DNA of 64,000 nt, taken from positions 28,895-92,894 of the forward strand of contig NZ_CP134698.1 in assembly GCF_031851795.1 (NCBI RefSeq), written 5' to 3'. The notes beneath the pieces are model-generated. The model was not told where the DNA came from and ran no database searches. It worked only from the letters and a program-made list of their open reading frames with translations. A program made the position numbers and the translations under genes. Numbering within the stretch: the first letter of the stretch is position 1; each line of letters opens with the position of its first letter. Positions 15,495 to 24,575 of this stretch are shown piece after piece. This DNA comes from Pontibacter sp. G13. Its GTDB lineage: Bacteria; Bacteroidota; Bacteroidia; J057.

Positions 15495-18400
15495 TCAATG
15501 CGTGAGATGGTAATCGTAGCCCAAGCGGAAATCGCCATTGTCGTCGATCACATAGCGGATTCGTCCCAATTCGTCATATTGGTAATAGGTGCAGAATCCG
15601 TTGGCGTCAGTCACGGTGTGGACGAGGTTGCGCGCATCGTAGCTCAGGGAAGTAAGCTGCGCACCCTCTGGCATCCATCGGAGTTCGTCGATCAACGAGC
15701 CAGCTGGTCCTGAGATGGAGACTCCATTGTTCGATCCGGTCAGCTCCACGAGATAGGATCGGAAGGTCCAGCCCTGAGCGTCGGGTCCATCGACCGTGGG
15801 TGAGCCGATGATATTCCCTCCGGATATGGAGATACTCGGGGTTCCCAATTTGTGGTAGAATCCAAGCTGGTAGGTCCCGGGAGGCATAGTTCCGAGATCC
15901 AGCTGGAGGTTATTGCTCCACACATAGGCATATTCTCCTGCCCGGGCGTCCGTACTCAGCGTGGGCAAACTACCCGCTAGAGACAGGCACTCCCATCTGG
16001 CCTGATCACATGCCGCTCGGTCCGAGGCGCTCCCCGCTCCCTGTACACATCCTGCCCAAGTGGTCCGGCAAGTAGGGAGATAGGTCACATCCCAATTCCC
16101 CAATACCCATCCATCGAAGCCTGTGTAGGCCACCTCATCAGCCGAGGCACCTACCACCTTGCCGATGGGAAGTCGCTGTCCATACCCCCACAGGTAACTC
16201 TCGGAGGCCGTAAAGTCAGCTTGTTGCCCCAGTAGGTTCCCATGAAAGTCGAAAGCCTCATACAGCAATCGGGATTCGTAGAAGGAGGTATCCGGCAACA
16301 GGCCGACCCCATTCACCGATCGGACGAATGAGGATTCATCGACGGGATCGGCCACGGAAAATGCAAGTACCTCTTGGGGAAGGATAGCTCCCTCAAGTCC
16401 AACTTCCGGCCAATAGCCATAGGCATGATACTCCCCACCTGCCAACTCCAATTGGCCGGAATTCCCGACCAGTCCCACCTTCTCAATGACGGGATTGAGC
16501 ATATTGCGCGCCTGCATGGTGTCAATGACCGGGTTCTGTCCCGAAGCGAAATCCCCTGCCCGGAATTGCTCCTCGACCTGCTCCTCTCCATCGATCCCGA
16601 CCATGACCGTGCCGGTACGCTGATGGAGATCATTGTACAGATACCGGAAGGCCTGCGTATGCGCCGGAGAATTGCCCTCGCCATACCTCAGGACCTTCAT
16701 GGAATCCAGCCGCATCCATCCGCTCTGTCGCTCGAATCGCTTGAATTCGTATTGACTGAGGTCGTACAAGCCCGCGGTCAATACCTCCTCCCACATATCC
16801 GCCAGCAAGCCGGGGATCGTATGTACCAGAACACCCGTGTGATAGTATTGGTCCACTTGTACGGTATCTCCGACCGCATTCAGGATATATTGGGCCTTCA
16901 TATTGCCCCGTGCCCAGTCCATGCTGGTATTGGCCAAATAGGGATATTCCAGCAGTCCTCCATCGGCATAGTTCTGGCAGGAGATGAAGTCCGTCACGGT
17001 CTTTCCGCGGTCGTTGCCGTTTTCGTCCAATTTCCGTCTCGTGACCTGTCGATAGCCCACATGACTGCCTTGGGTCAATCCGATGGGGATCTGCGAATGT
17101 GTGGCCCGGGAGGTATAGCGACAATCCAATTCGTCCGAATCCAACTCGAATTCCCACAGATCGCAGGTGAGATGCCAGATATTGCGGCTGGGATAGCTGT
17201 ATTTGATAGGGGAAACCAATTCGCCCGAAGAGAGCGAATCTTCTAGGCGATACTCGAAGACTTCCCTGCCGACCGCTCCTCCCCAGCCATCATGGGTGGC
17301 GATTTCAGCCACTCGGAGTCCCCCTGCCATTCGTTCACGGGTAAATACCTGCTGGCCATTCTGGAGGACGGGCACCCGATACAGTAGACCGATCGAAGCC
17401 TCGTCTCCGGAGAAATGGTTCTCGGCCCGTAGCTCGTAGGAGCCGGGGCCCAATTTGATTCGGGGGGATAGGTTTTCCCATTCCTCCGCATCCCCAGAGG
17501 CTCGATGTTCAAAGACAATTTTCCCTTTGGAATCATAGACGCCTGCAGCAGGTCGCCATTTGTGAGTGGGAAGACAGGCCTTTTTAAGCCGGATATGGAC
17601 CTCGACCCACTGGGAGTCCGCCAAGGAGAACCAAGTACTGACCACTTCCTTGTTTTTGAGGAGCCCATTGCAGGTGTAGGTTTCCTCCTTGCCAGCCTTG
17701 GCAGTCGCAGCCGATGCACTATGCTGGGCGTATTGGGGTTCCTTTAGCCACGTACTGCCGATCCAACTATAGTCATGGGGTTCGAAGGTAAACTCACTCC
17801 AGCCCCCCGTGGGAAACGTGATGCGCTTGAGCGTTCCGATCTTCATGTGCTGCTCGCTGGGCTCGCGATCTGCTCCGGGCAACATCATGCCCAGCTCTTC
17901 GACAAACAGCTCCGGCATGAGGCTGGAGTTGGTATATTCTCCATTGAAAAAGCCCCAGTGATCCTGAGCCACCGAATTGCGGGGCGGGAGCCAGCCCTCT
18001 CCTGCGCCTTCCCGGTACTCCAGATAGGTGGCCGGTTGAGCCGTGGCCCATTGTCCATCTTGCACCCCCACTTGCCGCACACTGTCCAGTCTGAGGCGCT
18101 TGTTCATGGTCGGATCGTCAGGGTCGGGATGGTCCGTCTGGAAATATCCATGAAACAGCTCAACGGATTCCACCCAGATGTCTCCGACATACCGGCGAAC
18201 CTCTGCGAGGGCATGATCTCCAGGGAAGTCCGCCCGGCCCGCTCCGTAGATGAAATCTACCCATTGGCCTTGGGCGAGGATTCGATCTAGTCGCTTGCCC
18301 ACCTGCATCTCATTGACATTCCGGATATAGACTGAGTAATCTCCACAATAGGCAGTTTCCGTTGTCTGGGTGGCACTGCCGTCATTGGCTTGATCGGTAC

Positions 18401-19370
18401 ACTGGACCGTTCCCTCATCTTCCGCCAGCAGGTGATGGTCATGGGCATAGAAGGTCTCGTTGATGACCGATGGGGATGGCGTGAAATCCTCATACTCGAA
18501 CACCAGGCTATCGGTTCGATTGGCGGTCACCACCTTGGTCAAGTACCAAGCCGTAATCATATATCGCTTCATTCCGGGGACCGATCCTCCTCCGGAACCA
18601 GACGAGGGGGTAGCATCATAGGTGATCTGCCGGGAAGACACCTCCTCATATTCCCGGAATACATACCGAGTACCGTCCCCATCCACCAGTTCCCATGCGA
18701 CGATATCGTCATTGATGAATTCGGGGGAGAATTGAAGGACCTGATCGCCATTTCCGACATGGATCATCGTATCTCGGTCGAGGGAGAATGTGCCCGAATG
18801 TCCCATGACATTGAAGGCAAATGCATCCGGCTGGCCATCCAGTACGCCTGTTGCCACCTGTCTGAGCAGCGAATTGTTGTACAAATTATAGGGCGCAGCC
18901 GTGGGGTTGGCCAAGTCCATATCGGGCGCTACGGACAAATAGCCAAATTCCATGTTGGAAGCTTCGTCCTTGGGGCCACGGACCGTACGCGTGATCGCAC
19001 CTCCCGCAAGCAATGACCAGCCTAGGCCAATCCTCGATGCCATTTCCTCAACCCGAATTCCCCCACCATGGTAGCTGAGGGACATGGGGAGTTCCAGTTG
19101 CCGGGAAGTCATGGTGAACAAGGGAATGGATATGTCCGGAATCCCCGTATAGAGGTTCACGGGGATGTGTCCGTATTTTCCGAGTGAGGCAGCCTCGGGA
19201 GATGGGGCCACGAATCTCGATAATACCGGGGGGTCGATTTCGGCCGCGTTGTATTGAGCCTCGACCTTAGCGGTACCGGCCAGAAGCCATAAGATTCCCA
19301 ATAGGAATCGGCCATAGCCTTCCAACCACCGATCCTGACGGATGGGTGGAAAATCCTTTTTGGCGAACAT
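15495..19370 (-). CDS. SpvB/TcB-like secreted protein with C-terminal YD repeats, partner of the RHS protein
   Basis: 1291 residues. A signal or membrane segment lies at about residues 20-38 (RFLLGILWLLAGTAKVEAQ). The N-terminal block, with LGKYGHIPVNLYTGIPDISI and then LSYHGGGIRVEEMASRIGLG, is the standard start of large Bacteroidota RHS-associated proteins. The C-terminal ~60 residues hold YD repeats (YYQYDELGRIRYVIDDNG). It ends 25 bp before the RHS gene, so the two make an operon. The division into an SpvB/TcB-like front and an RHS shell with tip resembles TcB-TcC cocoons. A joint shell is an inference; no toxin motif is seen in this protein itself. Confidence 0.8.
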   Translation of the reverse strand: MFAKKDFPPIRQDRWLEGYGRFLLGILWLLAGTAKVEAQYNAAEIDPPVLSRFVAPSPEAASLGKYGHIPVNLYTGIPDISIPLFTMTSRQLELPMSLSYHGGGIRVEEMASRIGLGWSLLAGGAITRTVRGPKDEASNMEFGYLSVAPDMDLANPTAAPYNLYNNSLLRQVATGVLDGQPDAFAFNVMGHSGTFSLDRDTMIHVGNGDQVLQFSPEFINDDIVAWELVDGDGTRYVFREYEEVSSRQITYDATPSSGSGGGSVPGMKRYMITAWYLTKVVTANRTDSLVFEYEDFTPSPSVINETFYAHDHHLLAEDEGTVQCTDQANDGSATQTTETAYCGDYSVYIRNVNEMQVGKRLDRILAQGQWVDFIYGAGRADFPGDHALAEVRRYVGDIWVESVELFHGYFQTDHPDPDDPTMNKRLRLDSVRQVGVQDGQWATAQPATYLEYREGAGEGWLPPRNSVAQDHWGFFNGEYTNSSLMPELFVEELGMMLPGADREPSEQHMKIGTLKRITFPTGGWSEFTFEPHDYSWIGSTWLKEPQYAQHSASAATAKAGKEETYTCNGLLKNKEVVSTWFSLADSQWVEVHIRLKKACLPTHKWRPAAGVYDSKGKIVFEHRASGDAEEWENLSPRIKLGPGSYELRAENHFSGDEASIGLLYRVPVLQNGQQVFTRERMAGGLRVAEIATHDGWGGAVGREVFEYRLEDSLSSGELVSPIKYSYPSRNIWHLTCDLWEFELDSDELDCRYTSRATHSQIPIGLTQGSHVGYRQVTRRKLDENGNDRGKTVTDFISCQNYADGGLLEYPYLANTSMDWARGNMKAQYILNAVGDTVQVDQYYHTGVLVHTIPGLLADMWEEVLTAGLYDLSQYEFKRFERQSGWMRLDSMKVLRYGEGNSPAHTQAFRYLYNDLHQRTGTVMVGIDGEEQVEEQFRAGDFASGQNPVIDTMQARNMLNPVIEKVGLVGNSGQLELAGGEYHAYGYWPEVGLEGAILPQEVLAFSVADPVDESSFVRSVNGVGLLPDTSFYESRLLYEAFDFHGNLLGQQADFTASESYLWGYGQRLPIGKVVGASADEVAYTGFDGWVLGNWDVTYLPTCRTTWAGCVQGAGSASDRAACDQARWECLSLAGSLPTLSTDARAGEYAYVWSNNLQLDLGTMPPGTYQLGFYHKLGTPSISISGGNIIGSPTVDGPDAQGWTFRSYLVELTGSNNGVSISGPAGSLIDELRWMPEGAQLTSLSYDARNLVHTVTDANGFCTYYQYDELGRIRYVIDDNGDFRLGYDYHLTH

Positions 19371-19574
19371 GATATTTGATTAGATGAATCGTGGGAGACC
19401 CAGCTTGGTTCCCATCATGCCAGTCAACCTATCGCCTATCTACCTGAACTTCAAACACAAAGCAATTCATTTGCTCGACACGTTTATTTCATTCAAGTGT
19501 ATAAATTGTTATATTGAAATTACTCGCGCATAATTTGACTGAAATTTGCTCAAAATCTAACGCCAAAAAATCAC

Positions 19575-20960
19575 ATGGAAGGAAGAAATGTGTGGGAACT
19601 ATTCCAGCTTCTCACAACCAAGGAGCGTAAGGATCTGGGGCCCTGGCTTCAGGCAATCCTGAATGGCAAGCAACGCGAAACCCTGGCATTGTACCGTGCC
19701 CTCTGCAGGACCCAACGGCCCCAGCGGCTATTCGCGGCCGTATTTCCCAATCGCAAGATGCCCAAGTATCCCCTGAAGGATTCGATGTTCCGGAGGGTCG
19801 AGTACCAACTGGCCAGTATGCTCGAGCGATATCTCAGCTGGATTCACCTGCAAAACCACGCTTCCCATGGCAACCTGTTCCTGATGCGCGAACTCAACCG
19901 CAGAAATGCCCGGGGCCAATTCATGGCCAAGTACAATCGGTTTACACGGGATGAAGAGCGGTTTCCCACACGGGATGCCCATTATTACGAATACCTCTTC
20001 CAGCTCGAACGGGAGCTCCACTTCTGCATGCTCAAGGAGCATCGGAGGCCCAATCCGAGTAAGTTCAATGAGACGTTCAAGCTCTGGTCTCTTCACGAAC
20101 AGATGTTCCACATATTGGCACACCTCTCCATGGACAAACCCCAGCAGCTTCCCCAAGCGGGCAGTCTTCCCCACTTGATCCATGAATCAGCCAGTCAGGT
20201 ATGTCGTCAAGGCGATTATCCAATCCTCGAGATCTATTGTGTCATCTACCGAATGATCCTAGGGGCCGAAATTCCTTGGGAAACCCTCAAACCCCAGATT
20301 GCCAAAGTCATCCCCTTGGGCAGTCCTTCGACCGTCCGGGATATATTCACCCTGGTATTCAACTACTACATCCACGTTCACCTCGAAACTGAATCCGTCA
20401 GGGCCAAGCAGATCCTGCACGAGTTGTACAGATGGTCGATCGGAGCAGGCCTCCTTCTCTCGGATGGTATTCTCGCATGGGGCCATTTCAAGAACCTCCT
20501 GACGGTGGGACTTACCACGGGTCGTCAAACCAATCTGTGGGGCAATATGCATGGCCTCAAGGATCTATTGCCTGATTTTCAGCAAGAGGAAGCTTTTCGG
20601 TTTGGACTGGCCAACTACTTCTTCCTCTTGGACGACCGCTCCTCGGCCGCACGCATGCTGAGTCGGAAATTCTCCCATGTCTACTACGAGGCTTCCAGCA
20701 GGCTCCTCATGCTCAAGATCCGGTTTTCCAATGGCCATAGAACCGAAATGGAGCCTGAGATCAGGTCTATGCGATTATTCCTCTATCGCCACCCAGAGCT
20801 CTCCCTGATCCATAGGAAATCCCTCATCAATGCATTGGTTTCCTTGGAATTGCTCATCAAATGCCGCCCCGGAACCTCCCGGGAAACGCTTGAGGTCAAA
20901 CTTGCGGGAATTCGCCCGCTCATCAACCGTGAATGGTATCTGGATGTCATCCGGAAGTGA
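19575..20960 (+). CDS. Conserved-looking all-helical cytosolic protein of unknown function
   Basis: 461 residues, with no signal peptide and no membrane helix. The sequence is rich in Leu, Arg and aromatic residues with long amphipathic helices, and suggests a helical-repeat scaffold. No catalytic motif is recognised. It is divergently oriented from the RHS operon (204 bp gap 19371-19574, which must hold both promoters; no exact TAnnTTTG element was found). Bacteroidota genomes often carry such lineage-specific helical proteins next to RHS or T9SS genes, but no function can be claimed. Confidence 0.75.
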   Translation: MEGRNVWELFQLLTTKERKDLGPWLQAILNGKQRETLALYRALCRTQRPQRLFAAVFPNRKMPKYPLKDSMFRRVEYQLASMLERYLSWIHLQNHASHGNLFLMRELNRRNARGQFMAKYNRFTRDEERFPTRDAHYYEYLFQLERELHFCMLKEHRRPNPSKFNETFKLWSLHEQMFHILAHLSMDKPQQLPQAGSLPHLIHESASQVCRQGDYPILEIYCVIYRMILGAEIPWETLKPQIAKVIPLGSPSTVRDIFTLVFNYYIHVHLETESVRAKQILHELYRWSIGAGLLLSDGILAWGHFKNLLTVGLTTGRQTNLWGNMHGLKDLLPDFQQEEAFRFGLANYFFLLDDRSSAARMLSRKFSHVYYEASSRLLMLKIRFSNGHRTEMEPEIRSMRLFLYRHPELSLIHRKSLINALVSLELLIKCRPGTSRETLEVKLAGIRPLINREWYLDVIRK

Positions 20961-20978
20961 ACTCATCCAGCAGCCAGC

Positions 20979-21006
20979 AAAAAGGGACCACCCAACGGGC
21001 AGTCCC
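20979..21006 (-). terminator. Terminator downstream of the 78-residue membrane protein gene
   Basis: On the minus strand, GGGAC-TG-CCC-GTT-GGG-TG-GTCCC (21006-20984) is followed by TTTTT (20983-20979). It lies 41 bp after the stop at 21048 and supports the reality of that small gene. Confidence 0.65.
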
Positions 21007-21047
21007 ACAGCCAATTACAAGCATAAACAATTCATTTCGACGGTCGC

Positions 21048-21284
21048 CTAAAACGACCACCTTCCCCCTTTTTTCCTCCGGACCATCTCTCTGATTCCTT
21101 GGACCACCACGATTGCCGTGATCAATGCCCAAGGAAGCAGGATATCTATGCCCGTAAAGGCGGGTACATCGTCCACCACGATTTGGGCTTCGGCCTGCAA
21201 CGGAGATCCCATCCACACGAGAAAGGCCATCGCATACGGGACGAACGGATAGATTCGGACGAACACCTTGTGTACTGGTAGCAT
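21048..21284 (-). CDS. Small exported protein with C-terminal membrane anchor
   Basis: 78 residues: a signal peptide (about 1-33, ending LQAEAQ), a 12-residue linker (VVDDVPAFTGID), a hydrophobic helix (ILLPWALITAIVVVQ) and a basic tail (REMVRRKKGGR). The order signal, Pro, helix, basic end is like short C-terminal sorting signals of the PEP/PID-CTERM kind, but with almost no passenger domain. It has its own terminator. The 367-bp gap upstream (21285-21652) holds a bidirectional terminator at 21552-21592 and one isolated DnaA-box-like site, and is otherwise AT-rich and empty. Function unknown. Confidence 0.6.
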   Translation of the reverse strand: MLPVHKVFVRIYPFVPYAMAFLVWMGSPLQAEAQIVVDDVPAFTGIDILLPWALITAIVVVQGIREMVRRKKGGRWSF

Positions 21285-21547
21285 GAGCTTGTGATTTATT
21301 GGTTAAACATGAGTGATTCAGCAGAATCGATTGAATAGGAAGTAAGTGTGTGATCATATACCCAAGGTGAAAAGGTCTTTTTTTCTATCCCAACATAAAT
21401 TTTCGGCGTTGTTCCAAAAAATCACATTCACACATTGAAACTAACAACATTTTAACAACTGATAATCAGCAACTAATACAAGTCAAGTGTTGTAAATTTG
21501 TTCCAAAAATCGCCCTGTAAAAAATTTTCAACTAATTGACATAAAAA

Positions 21548-21597
21548 CAGAAATCGGCCCATACGCGCTGTACAGGCCGATTGCATTTTTATACGAA
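21548..21597. terminator. Bidirectional terminator after the TonB receptor gene
   Basis: An 8-bp stem AATCGGCC (21552-21559) / GGCCGATT (21585-21592) has a 25-nt loop. T-rich tails lie on both strands (GCATTTTT on plus, TTCTGTTTTTAT on minus). It is 61 bp from the stop of the TonB receptor gene. Confidence 0.6.
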
Positions 21598-21652
21598 AAA
21601 CGAAACAAAACGTGGTTTCGAAAAAGTTATCCACATTTCGCTCCAATCATGA

Positions 21653-23950
21653 TCAAAGATGGAGCTTGATTCCGGCATTTGCCACAAATCCGTCTGTCGG
21701 TGCCCAGATCTCCCTGAAGTTGGGCTGACTCGGGGTGCCACTCACAAAGTCCGACTCGAACCGGGATTGGCGCGTATCTGTGAAGTTCTCGAAATTGGCA
21801 TATACGCCGAACCGCTTCCAGTTCTTCTCCATCATCAATCCCACGATCCAGAATGGCCGCGTCTCGGTGCCATCGGTGCGGAATTGCTGGCCCGTGTAGT
21901 AGGCTTCCAATCCGATCCGGACCTTCCCATGTACCTCATACATCAGCATGGAACCGATTTTGTGGGCGGGTGTCAACGGAATCTGAGATTCTGGTCCTCC
22001 CACATGTCCGGTCCCGGGATCGATGTCCCCATAATGCCGACGGGTGTTGAGGAAGGTATATCCGACATACAGATGGAAATCGCGATACCCCAGACGGACA
22101 TTGGTTTCCGATCCCTGCGAATCAAAATGACCATCTGCCGTGCGGAACTCATAGAGCCCCGGAAAATCGGTGGACGATTCCAACAGCAATGGCTGGGCAA
22201 TCCGGGTGTAGAAGAACAGCTGGTTGATCGAGAAGGAAATCTGATCGAAGATCGTCGTACGGTAATTGACATCCCAGTTTACCCCGGCAGATTGCTCGGC
22301 ATCGACCTCGGCCGGATTGGGTGGCAGCACATTCCGGAAACTCAGGGCCTCGGCATCTTGGATGAAAACCGTCGGGGTGGTATATCCCATCCCCCCTCCT
22401 AGGCGGGAAGTCCACTTGTCTCCCATCCGGAACAGCGCCGAAACACGTGGCAAGACAAACCATCCGTATTCATTCTGGCCATCGACCCGCAAGCCAGATT
22501 CGAGGGCAAACCAAGGCAACGGGTCCCAAGTATGCTGGCCAAATGCGCCCAAGGTCGTGTGCTGGTAGCTCCGGTCTAGATCGGCAAGAGCCTCTCCCTC
22601 TTCGAACTGGTCTGTACGAACGTTCACTCCGACAATCCAGTCCGCCTTCTCCCCTTTACCCGACAGGCTCGCCTCGGAGAAGGTGGATACCTGATCGCCG
22701 CCAAAGCGATAGTTGGGAAGCTCGAGTGTCCGGGAAAACAGGTTGACGCTATTGCGGATATTGAGATGTAGCCGATCGCCCATTTCCTGATCCAGCTCGA
22801 TCTGGGAGACGATGCGGTCAGATTGGTTGAGTTCTGTATAGGCATCTTCCCCAGCGGGAATCTCGCCCGTGAGCGCATCCATGTATCCCCCCTCGCGAGT
22901 CTCGGTACTTCCGAAGACCCCGAAATTGATCTTGGTCCGCTCGGAAGGATACCAGAAGAGCCTTGGATTGACCGTGATCCGATTCACGCCGGGCAGGTCG
23001 GACCAAGCCGCTCCCCCATCACCGGCATCGTAGGGACGCTGATGGTTGTAAGCCCCGAGGAAGGTCATGCCCCACTTTCCCCATTTCTCCGAATAAAACG
23101 CACTGGCGTCCATGCCACCTGCCGTAGTTCCATTGAACATGAACTCCAGCTCCCGTTCATCCTCCGGCACCTTGCTCACGAGGTTGACGAGGCCGGCAAT
23201 CGCTCCGCCGCCATACAAGGTAGACGAGCTACCCTTGATGACTTCCACCTGCCGCAAATCCAGCGGGAGGGTCTGCATCAAACTCAAGCCTCCGGAGAAT
23301 CCGGCATAGAGCGGGAATCCATCCTTGAGAAGCTGTGTATAGCGACCATCCAGGCCTTGGATACGGAATCCCGAAGTAGCGGAAGGACCCGAAGTCTGCT
23401 GCACGATAATGCCCGTACTTTCACTCAACAGCATGGCAATGCTGGAAGGATCCATATTGACCTTCTCGCCGATCTCCTCGCCGGAAATGGCCTCTACCCG
23501 TGTCGGCACATCGTCGATGCTCCGGCTAGTTCGGGTAGCTGCGATCAAAACTTCCTCGTGGCCATGCCCATGACCGTGACCGTGTTCGTCATGATCATCA
23601 TGTCCATGGTGATCATGCTCGTCGTGGTGGTCGTCATGATGTCCCTCATGGCCAGCATGCTCCAATTCCACCCGAATCGCCGACGACAAGGGGAAGGTCA
23701 GGGTATCTGTCCAATCGGCGAATCCGACCAGTTTCACTGCCACAATCTGCGCTCCCGCAGGAATGCCCGAGATCGTCACATGTCCGGCCTCATCCGTCAT
23801 ATCGCCCAAACTCAGGGCTGGCAAACTCACCGAAGCCCCGATCAGGGGTTGATGCTCGTCGTGATCGACGACTTCAAGTTCAAGCGTATGTTGAGCCCAT
23901 CCGGATGCAGGCAGCATCAGGACGATCAACATCAATTTCCAGATTTTCAT
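21653..23950 (-). CDS. TonB-dependent outer-membrane receptor with histidine-rich segment, probable metal uptake
   Basis: 765 residues from the ATG at 23950, chosen because a signal peptide follows it (MKIWKLMLIVLMLPASGWAQ); the frame extends upstream without a better start. Domains: a carboxypeptidase-like regulatory beta domain (about 21-97), a His/Asp-rich linker (98-131, 16 His), a TonB plug (about 145-260, FRIQGLDGRYTQLL) and a beta-barrel ending in the aromatic-terminated strand FVANAGIKLHL. Known: such receptors import metal chelates or other ligands with TonB energy. The His-rich linker and the upstream Cys/His-rich gene point to Zn, Cu or another transition metal; which one is not shown by the sequence. 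Confidence 0.88.
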   Translation of the reverse strand: MKIWKLMLIVLMLPASGWAQHTLELEVVDHDEHQPLIGASVSLPALSLGDMTDEAGHVTISGIPAGAQIVAVKLVGFADWTDTLTFPLSSAIRVELEHAGHEGHHDDHHDEHDHHGHDDHDEHGHGHGHGHEEVLIAATRTSRSIDDVPTRVEAISGEEIGEKVNMDPSSIAMLLSESTGIIVQQTSGPSATSGFRIQGLDGRYTQLLKDGFPLYAGFSGGLSLMQTLPLDLRQVEVIKGSSSTLYGGGAIAGLVNLVSKVPEDERELEFMFNGTTAGGMDASAFYSEKWGKWGMTFLGAYNHQRPYDAGDGGAAWSDLPGVNRITVNPRLFWYPSERTKINFGVFGSTETREGGYMDALTGEIPAGEDAYTELNQSDRIVSQIELDQEMGDRLHLNIRNSVNLFSRTLELPNYRFGGDQVSTFSEASLSGKGEKADWIVGVNVRTDQFEEGEALADLDRSYQHTTLGAFGQHTWDPLPWFALESGLRVDGQNEYGWFVLPRVSALFRMGDKWTSRLGGGMGYTTPTVFIQDAEALSFRNVLPPNPAEVDAEQSAGVNWDVNYRTTIFDQISFSINQLFFYTRIAQPLLLESSTDFPGLYEFRTADGHFDSQGSETNVRLGYRDFHLYVGYTFLNTRRHYGDIDPGTGHVGGPESQIPLTPAHKIGSMLMYEVHGKVRIGLEAYYTGQQFRTDGTETRPFWIVGLMMEKNWKRFGVYANFENFTDTRQSRFESDFVSGTPSQPNFREIWAPTDGFVANAGIKLHL

Positions 23951-24108
23951 GAATAGGTTTTGTTGTTGCGAACAAGTTTCAGGTTGTGTGAAATGGGATA
24001 CCCCCCATGACGATGAGCGGTACCGATGACCAGAACGGGATGTATATGACCAACTATGGCCCAAGCTGGGACATATCCAGATCAAACTCCGTCATGTGGG
24101 GAAATAGG

Positions 24109-24429
24109 TCAGGAATGGCAGGGGGGGTGCCAAATAGGAGGAGAAAATGCAGACGGGGCTCCTGGCTCCATTTCCGCGATCCTAGGCGGATCAATCTTGA
24201 GGAATGGAGGCAATTCCAGCCAGGTATAGCATACCTTGGGGCTGCAATCGCAGGTGCAGAAAGGGGAACAGGCTTCCGGATCTTCGGATTCTTCGTGGTC
24301 GTGCCCCTCGTGCTCGCACAACTCGAACCCGAAGAGCTCTGCCGTCTCTTCCATTCCGCAGTCATGCAGGCAAGGGCCGATCGCCAATAGCGCCACGTAG
24401 CATAGCCATATGAGTCTTCCCAAATGCAT
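24109..24429 (-). CDS. Small Cys/His-rich exported protein (DUF6660-like), metal-linked
   Basis: 106 residues from the ATG at 24429, which precedes a hydrophobic export signal (LIWLCYVALLAIGPCLHDC). The mature part has CEHEGHDHEE and CSPFCTCDCSPKVC, both likely metal ligands. The pattern and its place one gene upstream of a TonB receptor match DUF6660-type proteins of Bacteroidota. The 158-bp gap to the receptor gene holds no terminator seen, so the two are probably co-transcribed. Role in metal sensing or binding is inferred. Confidence 0.65.
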   Translation of the reverse strand: MHLGRLIWLCYVALLAIGPCLHDCGMEETAELFGFELCEHEGHDHEESEDPEACSPFCTCDCSPKVCYTWLELPPFLKIDPPRIAEMEPGAPSAFSPPIWHPPCHS

Positions 24430-24575
24430 CGCTGCAAAAGTATGCCCTATGTTTTTCAAACACAAATTATATATTAGACGAATATTTCGCCAAAACGCAA
24501 CGAAGATGCAGGTGCAACGAAATGACAGGGGTGGATTCCTCGGTTCTCGTCGCATGCCCCCTAATTAACACGCCC

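Noticed and set aside
12761..15505. A 914-codon plus-strand frame opposite the RHS gene
   Set aside because: Its Pro/Arg/His-rich translation is typical of a shadow of GC-rich coding DNA; the minus strand has clear YD repeats.
21627..21635. A perfect DnaA box TTATCCACA considered as sign of an origin
   Set aside because: It is single, with no iterons or initiator gene nearby; one such match by chance is expected in a window of this size.
23550..23660. A simple-sequence tandem repeat (CAT/ATG-like) in the TonB receptor gene
   Set aside because: It is the coding sequence of the His/Asp-rich linker and is in frame throughout.
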